Assembly (NCBI GenBank): GCA_964550165.1
Contig: CAZJYC010000004.1
Span: 8,837 to 72,836 of the forward strand
DNA length: 64,000 bases
From: CAZJYC01 sp964550165
GTDB lineage: Bacteria; Acidobacteriota; Aminicenantia; Aminicenantales; Aminicenantaceae
Direction: 5' to 3'
Shown here piece by piece: positions 41,396 to 49,693 of this stretch (positions are counted from its first letter, which is position 1; each line of letters opens with the position of its first letter). Position numbers and translations under genes: made by a program. The notes beneath the pieces were generated by a model. The model saw nothing but the letters and a program-made list of their open reading frames with translations. It had not been told where the DNA came from and made no database searches.

Positions 41396-44074
41396 ATGAA
41401 AGCTCAGGAGATTAGAGAAAGCTTTCTAGACTTTTTCGCCAAAAAAAATCATAAAATAGTCAAAAGTTCACCACTCCTTCCTAAGCATGATCCCACCATC
41501 CTTTTTAGCAATGCGGGTATGAACCAGTTCAAGAATATCTTCTTGGGGCTTGAGAAAAGAAGCTTCAAGAGGGCAGCTTCTGTCCAGAAGTGCTTGCGAG
41601 TGAGCGGAAAACATAATGACCTGGAAATGGTGGGAAAAACAAACAAACACCATACGTTTTTCGAGATGCTCGGGAACTTCTCGTTCGGGGATTATTTCAA
41701 AAAAGAGGCGATCGCATACGCTTGGGAGCTTGTGACAAATGTCTATAAGCTTAAAAAGGACAATATTTATGTCACAGTCTACGAAGAAGACAACGAAGCC
41801 TTAAAAATCTGGGAGGAGTCTATCGGGCTCTCTTCAGACAGAATATTCCGCTTCGGCAAAGAGGACAACTTTTGGGCCATGGGAGAAACTGGGCCTTGCG
41901 GCCCCTGCTCAGAAATTCACTACGATATGGGCCCAGAGATCGAAGAGGGAAAACCTTATGACTTGATTGCGAAGGGGAGTGACCGTTTTCTTGAGCTCTG
42001 GAATTTGGTGTTCATGCAGTACTTTCAAGATGATACAGGCAAACAGCACCCCTTGCCATCTCCTTCGATCGATACTGGGATGGGGCTTGAACGAACGGCT
42101 GCAGCGCTGCAGCGAAAAAAGAGCAATTTTGATACAGACCTCTTTACTGCCTTGATCGAAGCCATCTCTGAGCTCTCGCGGAGAGAATATCCTTCAGGAG
42201 ATGAAGGAGATATCTCTGTGCGGATCATCGCTGACCATATCCGTGCCATATCGTTCCTCGTTTCAGATGGAATAATGCCTGCAAACGAGGGACGAGGATA
42301 TGTCTTGCGGCGGTTGATCCGCCGAGCCTTTCGTCACGGCAATTTATTGGGCATAGAGGAGCCTTTTCTCTACAGATTGGTCAGCGTCGTCAGCGACATC
42401 ATGAAGGATGCTTACCCGGAGTTGCTCACCTCTTCGCAATATATCTCAAAAGTTTGCCAGTCTGAAGAAAAACGCTTCTCATTGACGCTTTCCTCAGGAA
42501 TTCGCACTTTTGACCAATACATCCATGAAGCTCGGAGCGAAGGGCAAAAAGTGCTTCCCGGGCCCAAAGCCTTCAAACTCTATGACACCTTTGGCTTCCC
42601 GCTCGACCTGACCAAAGAATTAGCCGAAGAGAAAAAAATGGATGTGGACGAAAAGGGCTTCTACAAAGAGCTTGAGCAACAGCGCGATAGAGCTCGTCTA
42701 TCGTGGAAGGGAGAAGAGAGACAAAGAGAAAAAAAGATTTACGAGAAACTGAAAGAACTCAAGACGCGTTTTGTCGGATATGAGAAGGAGAAAGTCCCCG
42801 AAGCGCGGGTTCTTGCTCTTTTAAAAAAAGACCATCGGACTGAAGAGCTCAAGGAAGGAGAAAGTGGAGAAATCTTCCTCGACCAGACTCCTTTCTACGC
42901 AGAAGCAGGCGGTCAAACCAGTGACAAAGGAATTCTGAAAAATCCTCATTTTTCGGCGGTTGTCGAGTATGTCCACACTCCAATCCCTGAACTCATCGCC
43001 CATAGAGTGAAAGTGATTTCAGGCAGAATAAAAGTCCACGATACGCTGGAAGCGAATATCGATGCCTTGCAGCGTAGAGCCATAAGCAGCAACCATACAG
43101 CAACGCATCTTCTTCATGCATCCTTGCGACAGACCTTAGGAGACCATGTCAAACAGGCCGGGTCTCTCGTTACAGCCTCGCGTTTCCGGTTTGATTTCAC
43201 CCATTTTGCTCCTTTAAGCAGCTCTGAATTAAAGCAGATCGAGTTGCTTGTCAACGAAAAAATCAGGGAAAACATTCCCGTCAACACCAGAATCACAACG
43301 CTGGAGGAAGGGCTCGAAGAAGGCGCAATAGCCATATTTGAGGAAAAGTACGGCGATAGGGTGAGGATGGTCAGCATCGATGATTTCAGCAAAGAGCTTT
43401 GTGGCGGAGTTCATGCTCCCTCTACAGGCCAGATCGGATTGTTTATAATTGTCGCAGAGTTCGGCATCGCAGCAGGGATGAGAAGGATCGAGGCCATGAC
43501 AGGGGAAGAGGCCCTGCGGTATGTCCAGGAAAGCGACGAACTTATGAATGAAATTCAATCAGCTCTCAATACTCCAAAAAAGGAGCTGATTCCCCAGATT
43601 GACAAATTGAAGGAATCCTTAAAAGAGAAAGACAAAGAAAATAAAGCGCTCAGGCAAAGGCTTGCTCATTTACAATATGTCAAAGATTTAAGCGTAAAGG
43701 TCAAAGAAAATATAAATGTCTCAGATGAAGTCAAAGTAAAAATAGTTAAAGGAATTTCTGTTTATACCAAAAAAGTAGAGGGGCTCAACAACGCGGAGCT
43801 CAGAGAACTGGCTGATTCTCTTAAACAGAAGTTAGGCTCAGGAGTTGTCATCTTGGGAAGTGTATCAGAAAAAAAGATTTTCCTGGTGAGTGCTGTCACC
43901 AAAGACCTCACAGGCCGCATAAAGGCCAATGACCTGATTAAAGAAATGGCCGCGATGATAGGGGGTGGGGGAGGGGGGCGACCGGACTTCGCTCAAGCCG
44001 GAGGAACTGAAGTCGGAAAACTGGATCAAGTTCTTAAAGAGAGCTATTCAATCCTGGAAAAAATCATCAAATAA
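41396..44074 (+). CDS. alaS: Alanyl-tRNA synthetase
   Basis: 892 residues, full length. N-terminal class II catalytic core (LFSNAGMNQFKNIFLG, CLRVSGKHNDLE, HHTFFEMLGNFSFGDYFK, MGETGPCGPCSEIHYD), tRNA-recognition region with RRAFRHG, editing domain with HTATHLLH and the zinc motif CGGVH, and a C-terminal oligomerisation domain with a Gly-rich stretch (IGGGGGGRPDFAQAGG). It charges tRNA-Ala and edits mischarged Ser or Gly. Confidence 0.98.
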   Translation: MKAQEIRESFLDFFAKKNHKIVKSSPLLPKHDPTILFSNAGMNQFKNIFLGLEKRSFKRAASVQKCLRVSGKHNDLEMVGKTNKHHTFFEMLGNFSFGDYFKKEAIAYAWELVTNVYKLKKDNIYVTVYEEDNEALKIWEESIGLSSDRIFRFGKEDNFWAMGETGPCGPCSEIHYDMGPEIEEGKPYDLIAKGSDRFLELWNLVFMQYFQDDTGKQHPLPSPSIDTGMGLERTAAALQRKKSNFDTDLFTALIEAISELSRREYPSGDEGDISVRIIADHIRAISFLVSDGIMPANEGRGYVLRRLIRRAFRHGNLLGIEEPFLYRLVSVVSDIMKDAYPELLTSSQYISKVCQSEEKRFSLTLSSGIRTFDQYIHEARSEGQKVLPGPKAFKLYDTFGFPLDLTKELAEEKKMDVDEKGFYKELEQQRDRARLSWKGEERQREKKIYEKLKELKTRFVGYEKEKVPEARVLALLKKDHRTEELKEGESGEIFLDQTPFYAEAGGQTSDKGILKNPHFSAVVEYVHTPIPELIAHRVKVISGRIKVHDTLEANIDALQRRAISSNHTATHLLHASLRQTLGDHVKQAGSLVTASRFRFDFTHFAPLSSSELKQIELLVNEKIRENIPVNTRITTLEEGLEEGAIAIFEEKYGDRVRMVSIDDFSKELCGGVHAPSTGQIGLFIIVAEFGIAAGMRRIEAMTGEEALRYVQESDELMNEIQSALNTPKKELIPQIDKLKESLKEKDKENKALRQRLAHLQYVKDLSVKVKENINVSDEVKVKIVKGISVYTKKVEGLNNAELRELADSLKQKLGSGVVILGSVSEKKIFLVSAVTKDLTGRIKANDLIKEMAAMIGGGGGGRPDFAQAGGTEVGKLDQVLKESYSILEKIIK

Positions 44075-44198
44075 TAGAAGCCTTGTTTTTTGTTTAACCT
44101 TTGAGGGCTAAAAAAACACTTAAAAATTCACCTCCAAAGAGGATTGCCTTTACCCAAAAAAACTGCCATGATAAGGCTTAAAATCAAACAGTAAGGGA

Positions 44199-44798
44199 AT
44201 GATGAAGGAAAGAAAAGGCGCAAATCTTAAGATCATCGCTCACTTGGGGATTTTCTCCCTTCTTGCCCTCCTTTGCCTGCACCTGGAGACTCAAGCCAGT
44301 TCAGGAAATTCAGAATTTGACCAAACTATCAAGAAGATCGCCCAAGAACACGGTCTGGAGCCAGCCCTGATTCATTCCATTATCAGGGCCGAGTCCAATT
44401 ACAATTGCAATGCCATTTCTTCCAAGGGTGCGATGGGACTTATGCAATTGATGCCGGAAACAGCAAAAAAATATGGGGTGAGAAATCCGTTCGATCCCGC
44501 TGAAAATATTGAGGGTGGAGTGAAGTATTTAAAGGACCTGATGAATATCTTCGGCCGGAGGACAGATTATGTCCTGGCTGCCTATAATGCCGGGCAGGAA
44601 GCTCTGAAGAGAAATGGCGGAATCCCGCCCTATCCTGAGACTAAAAATTACATAGAGAAAGTTATGGCCTCCTACCGTGAAACCTATATCGGAAAGAAGA
44701 CGGAGATTTTTAAATACCGCGATGAATCAGGAACTGTGGTCCTGACAAACTGCCGCTATCTCTATTCCTTGAACAAGGAGAGGGAAAAGGCCAATTAA
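44199..44798 (+). CDS. Exported lytic transglycosylase (SLT family)
   Basis: 199 residues. Signal peptide to about LETQAS. The catalytic Glu is in HSIIRAESNYN, followed by SSKGAMGLMQLMPETAKKYGV and the AYNAGQEAL motif, typical of Slt70/MltC-like goose-lysozyme-fold enzymes. It cleaves peptidoglycan glycan strands to 1,6-anhydro-muramic products. The C-terminal 40 residues resemble a DUF4124-like tail (FKYRDESGTVVLTN). Convergent with the lipid-kinase gene, ending one base apart. Confidence 0.92.
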   Translation: MMKERKGANLKIIAHLGIFSLLALLCLHLETQASSGNSEFDQTIKKIAQEHGLEPALIHSIIRAESNYNCNAISSKGAMGLMQLMPETAKKYGVRNPFDPAENIEGGVKYLKDLMNIFGRRTDYVLAAYNAGQEALKRNGGIPPYPETKNYIEKVMASYRETYIGKKTEIFKYRDESGTVVLTNCRYLYSLNKEREKAN

Positions 44799-45731
44799 TC
44801 AAAGATAGCCCTTGACCGGAAGACTTCGGGGAACAATCTCAAACGTTGCCGGCAATTTCTCCAGTTGTTCGCCGCCTGCCTCGATGAGGACACTTTCATC
44901 GCCTTCTGGCAAAGCCTCTATCTTTCTGCCTTGGACGAGCGATATCTTGGGAGGCGTCAGATGAGAACCCGTATAAATTCTCCAAACATTCCTGAAAAAC
45001 TCCAGGAGCTTCATCCCTTTGACCAAAACAACATCAAAAAGACCATCATCCAGCTTTGCTTGCGGCGCGATTTTCATCCCTTTGCCAAAAATCCTTCCGT
45101 TTGAAATTGCCCCAACCATATATTCTTCGATGGGAAATTCCTCATCATCGATTCTCAGCCTTATTCTTTTGTTCTTATAGGTTATGATGGTGGAAAGCAA
45201 GCATCTCAGGTAAGAGGAGGCTCTCGGTTTCATCCGGTTTTGATCAACTTTTTGGACAACTTCCCCGCCGATTCCAAAATCTGAAACATTCAAGAACTAT
45301 CTTTCCTCATCCATCCCGGAGGGATTCTTATACCTTATGATTCCAATATCGATCCAGGAGGAAGGATCCTGCACAATAGTTTTCACGGCATTTTTAAGCC
45401 TTAAAGGAATATTCAAGCTCCTGATGAGATCACAACCTGTTCCCGAAGGGACAATTCCCAACACGGTCTGCGGGTTTATGATTTTATTGTTTTCATAGAA
45501 GCCGTTGGCGATTTCATTAATTGTCCCGTCTCGACCGACTCCCACGATGAGTTCAGTCCCGTCTTTGATTGCAAGCCTTGAAATTTCAATCGCTTGCAAA
45601 GGCTTTTCGGTAAATTCATATTTAAATTCTTTGATAAGGCTTTTCAGAGCTTCTTTTATCGTGCGCCACCTTTTCCTCGTCTTGCCCCTGTTGGACTCAG
45701 GATTGACGATCACCTGTGTTTTCAGAAGCAC
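44799..45731 (-). pseudogene. Diacylglycerol/lipid kinase (YegS/BmrU family) interrupted by in-frame TAG
   Basis: Reading from GTG 45731, the frame encodes KTQVIVNPESNRGKT, the kinase motif VGVGRDGTINEIANGFYE, PSGTGCDLIRSL, then GMDEER, a TAG codon (45299-45297), and continues in the same frame as FLNVSDFGIGGEVVQ through ISNGRIFGKGMKIAP and DGLFDVVLVKG to a normal C-terminus. The TAG replaces what should be an aromatic residue before FLNV, so one base change separates the two halves. Without it the protein would be about 310 residues, normal for the family. The start overlaps the upstream gene by 35 bases. Confidence 0.85.
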
Positions 45732-46209
45732 CTGTGGCTCCTTGACTCTTTTGAGCGGCTTTTTTTCCAAAGAGAGAGATGCCGATGATCCCCCCAAGGG
45801 CTCCGAAGGCTGCGAATATCATGGCCGAAACTACCAATCCAGCGAAGAACAAGCCGATAGAGAATCCGCCTTCAAACAGATTTTCCCATCCTGAGGGCAC
45901 CTCCTCCATGTACCCAGTAATCCAATTCCTCACTTCATCTAAAAATTCTCTGTTGAAGCTTTGAAACGGTATATTGACGAATGCGTGCACGACAGCCGCC
46001 ACGATTCCTGCAAAAATGCCAACGATTGCCCCATCACCGCCGGTTAAAGCAACAGGAGAATCCTTGGAGAGGAGATAGGCAGCAAGCATAGCTCCGCCAA
46101 TGATCCAGAGGCAGCAAAGGCATTTAAAAAATGGGATGGCTGAAATGACGCCTGCGACAACGCCGCCCACCAAAGCAGGAACTAACATACCCGGTCTCTG
46201 ATTACTCAT
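45697..46209 (-). CDS. Small membrane protein of unknown function
   Basis: 170 residues with about four transmembrane helices (roughly 8-28, 32-48, 60-80 and 115-145) and a Ser/Gly/Ala-rich tail. No motif is recognised; the pattern of Gly-rich helices (LVPALVGGVVAGVISAIPFF, GDGAIVGIFAGIVAAVVHAF) recalls small DUF-type membrane proteins. AGGAGGAAGG precedes the ATG. Its 3' end overlaps the lipid-kinase start by 35 bases, so they are translationally coupled. Confidence 0.7.
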   Translation of the reverse strand: MSNQRPGMLVPALVGGVVAGVISAIPFFKCLCCLWIIGGAMLAAYLLSKDSPVALTGGDGAIVGIFAGIVAAVVHAFVNIPFQSFNREFLDEVRNWITGYMEEVPSGWENLFEGGFSIGLFFAGLVVSAMIFAAFGALGGIIGISLFGKKAAQKSQGATGASENTGDRQS

Positions 46210-46313
46210 CCTTCCTCCTACTCTTTTGGTTTTTCTTATTCTATTGAGATTTCGATTTAAATTTCAAGATGTATTTTGAAGCAACATCCGTGCTCTTAGC
46301 ACGGATAAAATGG

Positions 46314-46814
46314 CTAGAAAATTGCTTTTTTTATCCTAAAACCATTTCTTTTTGTTCTCACAAAACAATCCGTCAAGCCAGCAATAAAATAGAAGGGCAG
46401 AATAATCCCCCAGATAAATCCTGTGGCAAATCGTATCCAGTTGGAGCTCTTCCAGAGATGGAAAAGATTTCCCAGGAAATCGAGACCAATCGGCAGAGAG
46501 AAAAGAACAAAAGTTCGAGCCTTTGGCAGAGAAAAATTCAATAATCCCTTTACGAGGGGAAAGAGCACAATCCCCCCCAAAAACCCAAAATAGGTCCCAA
46601 GACAACGGCCACACACGGCAATGGGGAATCCAAATAGGAAAAAGGAGCGAGAAGGAATTTGATGACAGAAAGGAGAAAAAATTGCGTAGGCGAAGAGGCT
46701 CAATCCCGGAGACCGGCTCCTCAAGTAAGGAGCCAGAAAAATGATCACCAGCCAAGCTAACGCACCGGCAAGAGTGAGGGAATAAACAAGAAGAGCTATC
46801 TCTTTGTTTCTCAT
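46314..46814 (-). CDS. DUF2085 membrane protein
   Basis: 166 residues, DUF2085 family. Helices flank the conserved FSPFCHQIPSRSFFLFGFPIAVCGRCLGTYFGF region (shown here only by its parts CHQ, RSFF and CGRCLGTY). The Cys/His pattern may bind metal. Function unknown. Located 105 bp upstream of the small membrane-protein/lipid-kinase pair on the same strand. Confidence 0.88.
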   Translation of the reverse strand: MRNKEIALLVYSLTLAGALAWLVIIFLAPYLRSRSPGLSLFAYAIFSPFCHQIPSRSFFLFGFPIAVCGRCLGTYFGFLGGIVLFPLVKGLLNFSLPKARTFVLFSLPIGLDFLGNLFHLWKSSNWIRFATGFIWGIILPFYFIAGLTDCFVRTKRNGFRIKKAIF

Positions 46815-46920
46815 TATGTGTTGCTATCCAAACTATCCCAGAGAGAGGATTTTGTCAATTTTCGCCAGCCAATTGTTCGCATTTCTAATTCCTAAATACA
46901 AGATAGCTACCCTGATATAA

Positions 46921-47300
46921 AGATGTTGAGAAAGAGCCGCAGCGACCATTGAGGATTTAGCCTTCGGAGTTCGCTCTTGAAAAGGTTGCACGCGGAGGCT
47001 AAGCGGTGAGAAAACCGTTTGAAAAGCTCAGGCAGATTGGCTCGAAGGTACGCCGCTTTTGCCCCAGCGAGCCAAAAGCGGCTCGGTTCAAGGCTTCGCT
47101 CTCCTCTCCCTTCGGTCGAGGAACTGTGCCCGCTCAGCCTTTCACACGACCTTCTCGCCACTCTGCCTTCGCCTGGGTAATAGAAAGCTGCGTGTTATTG
47201 AACCGCTTAGCCGGAGCGTTACGCAGCCGCCGAGAAGAGCGAACGGAGAATGACGTTAAAAATACGAAGGGGAGCAGGGTTCTTCCCCAAAGTTTTCACA
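46921..47300 (-). repeat. Dispersed palindromic intergenic repeat, long copy 4
   Basis: About 380 bases in the orientation opposite to copies 1 and 2. The left part (GCGACCATTGAGGATTTAGC, CTTCGGAGTTCGCTCTT, GAGGCTAAGCGGTGAGAAAA) is the reverse complement of copy 3; the right part (GTTACGCAGCCGCCGAGAAG, AGCGAACGGAGAATGACG) is the reverse complement of copy 2's left part. The middle has a 10-bp hairpin GCCGCTTTTG/CAAAAGCGGC (47052-47082) and a module shared, inverted, with the 63.6-kb copy. Confidence 0.85.
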
Positions 47301-47308
47301 GATACCAT

Positions 47309-47337
47309 TTGACAGAACAATTTTCAATGTGTAAATT
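47309..47337 (+). promoter_or_regulatory. Promoter candidate of the TPR/pseudo-protease gene
   Basis: -35 TTGACA at 47309-47314, 17-base spacer, -10 TAAATT at 47332-47337, 50 bases before the ATG. Confidence 0.5.
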
Positions 47338-47386
47338 TGTCATTTAAGCCACAAAACACCTTCTGATACACTTTAAGGAGGTTATT

Positions 47387-49213
47387 ATGGGACGAAAAAT
47401 AGCAAGCATTGGGCTACTTGTTTTTTTCATTTTTTCAGTCAAATTTACTTTTTCTCAAGGCCAGCAAGCTTCTGAAATATTAGAGAAGAATAGAACCGGC
47501 ATCATCTCTCTTGTGGCCTATGGAGACAACAAACAAATTGTTGGCGAAGGGACAGCGTTTCTCGTGGAAGATGGCGTCCTTGCGACCTCTTATCTGCTGA
47601 TTAGTCAAGCCAGTGACATCCAAGCAGTGGATTCAAGCGGGAAAAATGTTAAAATTGAAGCAATTTTGGGATTTGACAAGAAGTCATTCACCGTTCTCCT
47701 CAAAGCTAAGACAAAAGCACCAGCCCTTATTTTAGGGAATTCAGACGAGTTAGAGAAAAACAAAAACTTATTTGCCATCGGATGCAGTGAATCGGGGGAG
47801 GTAACGATTTCAACAGGAACAATCAGCAATCTCTTCGAGCTAACGCCCGGACAAAAAATTATTAAAACTTCATTTTCAGTTCCAAATAAATATAACGGAG
47901 GCCCACTTATCGATGAAAAAGGACAAGTTGTCGGAATCCTCATTATTCCTGAAAGAGGCTTCGAATTCATCATCCCTTCCAATGCGCTGAAAGCAGTACA
48001 GAAAAAATCCGAAATCAAACTCAAAAAATGGCAACGCGATGATTATCTCGCAACCACAGAAGGATCTTTTCTTGCAGGAAAAATCGCCTCCTTGCTCGAT
48101 GAAACAAGAAGGGCCCAGAGCTATTTAGAAAAAGTTGTCAAAGATATTCCTGACGATATCGAAGCCCAAGCCCTCATCGCCTCTGTTTACAGCCGGCAGA
48201 GAAATTATGAGTCAGCCATTTCAGCCTATAAAAAGGTCATCGAATTAAACGCAAATAGAGACGATGCTTACTACGGCTTGGGAGTTGTCTACATCAAAAT
48301 GAGACGATACGAAGAGGCCATCCCACAGCTGGAAAGAGCCATCCAGCTCAACCCTGACTATAAAGACGCATATTTTTATATCGCTGGGGCTTATGAAGAG
48401 CTCAAAAACTTTGCCAAGGCTGCGGAATTCTTTGAAAAACACCTCAGCTCAAACCCAGACAAACCGGGTGAAGTCTATTATCATCTGGGTTTGAGCCGGT
48501 TTGAGCTCAAGCAGTTTGAAGCCGCTGCCGAGGCCTTTGAGCAAGCTTCGAAAGAAAGTCCTCAAGATACGGCGATTATCTACAGGCTGGCTCAAGCCTA
48601 TCAAAATGCAAACCAGTATGAAAAAGCGGCTGAAGCCTATATAAGGCTTGCCGAATTGAGCCCGGAAGGTCCTCTCAATTATTACCGCGCTATTTTAGGA
48701 ATGTATGACAAGGCCGGGATGAATGATAAGGCTGTGGAGATCGCCAAGAAAATCGTTGAACTAACCCCAGGAAACAGTGACTCTATCTACAATCTCGGCT
48801 ATATGTATTTCAAGCTAAAAAAATTCAATGAAGCCATTGAAGCATTTAAAAAAGTCATAGAAATGAATCCAGGTAATACCTATGCCTACTCCACCCTTGG
48901 GCAAATTTACCTCGAACTTAAACAATGGGGAAGATTAGTCGACTTATACAGCAAACTTGTCGACTTAGAACCTAATGACGCTAACGCCTGGCATGCCGTT
49001 GGCGTGGGCTACATGCAGCAGAAAAAATTTGATTCTGCTCTTTATCCTTTGAAAAAAGCTGTTGAACTTCAGCCTGACTTCGGCAATGCATTATTTAACC
49101 TGGCCATCACATACTTGAATCTCCATGATAATTACAGTGCGAGAGAAACCTACAGAAAATTATTGAAAGTCGATCCTGCTCAGGCAGAAAAACTCAAAAA
49201 GTATTTGCGATAA
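47387..49213 (+). CDS. Exported TPR protein with inactive trypsin-like protease domain
   Basis: 608 residues. Signal peptide to about FTFSQG. Residues 30-200 form a trypsin/HtrA-like fold (GEGTAFLVEDGVLATSYLL, AIGCSESGE, NGGPLIDEKGQVVGILI), but the triad is gone: Leu70 sits where His is expected, Phe101 where Asp is expected, and Asn170 replaces the Ser of GNSGGP. Residues 215-608 are about ten tetratricopeptide repeats (DAYYGLGVVYIKMRRYEEAI and similar). It is probably a periplasmic scaffold rather than a protease. AAGGAGG precedes the ATG. Confidence 0.85.
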   Translation: MGRKIASIGLLVFFIFSVKFTFSQGQQASEILEKNRTGIISLVAYGDNKQIVGEGTAFLVEDGVLATSYLLISQASDIQAVDSSGKNVKIEAILGFDKKSFTVLLKAKTKAPALILGNSDELEKNKNLFAIGCSESGEVTISTGTISNLFELTPGQKIIKTSFSVPNKYNGGPLIDEKGQVVGILIIPERGFEFIIPSNALKAVQKKSEIKLKKWQRDDYLATTEGSFLAGKIASLLDETRRAQSYLEKVVKDIPDDIEAQALIASVYSRQRNYESAISAYKKVIELNANRDDAYYGLGVVYIKMRRYEEAIPQLERAIQLNPDYKDAYFYIAGAYEELKNFAKAAEFFEKHLSSNPDKPGEVYYHLGLSRFELKQFEAAAEAFEQASKESPQDTAIIYRLAQAYQNANQYEKAAEAYIRLAELSPEGPLNYYRAILGMYDKAGMNDKAVEIAKKIVELTPGNSDSIYNLGYMYFKLKKFNEAIEAFKKVIEMNPGNTYAYSTLGQIYLELKQWGRLVDLYSKLVDLEPNDANAWHAVGVGYMQQKKFDSALYPLKKAVELQPDFGNALFNLAITYLNLHDNYSARETYRKLLKVDPAQAEKLKKYLR

Positions 49214-49223
49214 AAAACAACGC

Positions 49224-49247
49224 ATGCTGCTGTAAGCATTATTTTTT
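49224..49247 (+). terminator. Weak Rho-independent terminator candidate after the TPR gene
   Basis: A short stem ATGCT/AGCAT with loop GCTGTA is followed by a T-run (49242-49247), 11 bases after the stop codon. The stem is only 5 bp, so confidence is low. Confidence 0.3.
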
Positions 49248-49289
49248 CTGTGAAGGCATATGATGACGATAAAAGCAAGCTCTCACAGT

Positions 49290-49357
49290 GCTGGTTTCCA
49301 TCCCTCCTCGCCAAAGACCCACCCACCACCATGGGCTTCAGAGGGACGGAAACCAGC
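49290..49357 (+). ncRNA. Putative structured RNA element, function unknown
   Basis: Arms 49290-49306 and 49341-49357 pair over 17 positions with one A/C mismatch. No T-run follows, so a simple terminator is unlikely. It resembles a processing signal or small-RNA hairpin, but this is inference from the fold alone. Confidence 0.3.
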
Positions 49358-49432
49358 GCCTTCATTCCTCTCTCTATCAAATCTCTTTTCTCATCATGGA
49401 AAAAAAGATGCTTCCAATGGTGTTCAAAAAAA

Positions 49433-49462
49433 TTGACAAAAGTTAGAAAAATATGCTATATA
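49433..49462 (+). promoter_or_regulatory. Promoter candidate upstream of tRNA-Leu
   Basis: -35 TTGACA at 49433-49438, 18-base spacer, -10 TATATA at 49457-49462. It lies about 105 bases before the tRNA. Confidence 0.5.
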
Positions 49463-49566
49463 AACATTTCTATACCAAATTTTCATTCCAAAAAAAACCG
49501 TTCTTCATTAGAAGAAGCTTTAAATTAAGCATTAGCTTTTTTATCCCATTACTCAAAAAAAATTAG

Positions 49567-49651
49567 GGGCAGGTGGCGGAATTGGCATACGCGCTAGGCT
49601 TAGGACCTAGTTCCTTCTAAAGGATTGCGGGTTCGACTCCCGCTCTGCCCA
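49567..49651 (+). tRNA. tRNA-Leu(TAG)
   Basis: 85 bases, class II with a long variable arm. Acceptor stem GGGCAGG pairs with TCTGCCC, D arm starts TGGCGGAATTGGCA, anticodon loop CTTAGGA gives anticodon TAG, and the T arm is GCGGGTTCGACTCCCGC. Discriminator A; CCA is not encoded, unlike tRNA-Asn. It lies 42 bases before the trigger factor gene. Confidence 0.96.
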
Positions 49652-49693
49652 TTATTTTTTTTAGCAGGGCCAACATAATTATCGACTAATACA

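Larger units (their letters stand above)
49214..49566. other. Intergenic region with long inverted repeat and promoter
   Basis: About 350 bases between the TPR gene and tRNA-Leu. A 17-bp inverted repeat with one mismatch (GCTGGTTTCCATCCCTC at 49290-49306 and its complement at 49341-49357) has a 34-base loop. A promoter-like pair lies at 49433-49462. No protein gene was recognised. Confidence 0.5.

Noticed and set aside
45297..45299. TAG as pyrrolysine or other recoded codon
   Set aside because: No recoding machinery seen here, other window genes end in TAG, and the expected residue at this place is aromatic; nonsense mutation or read error is simpler.
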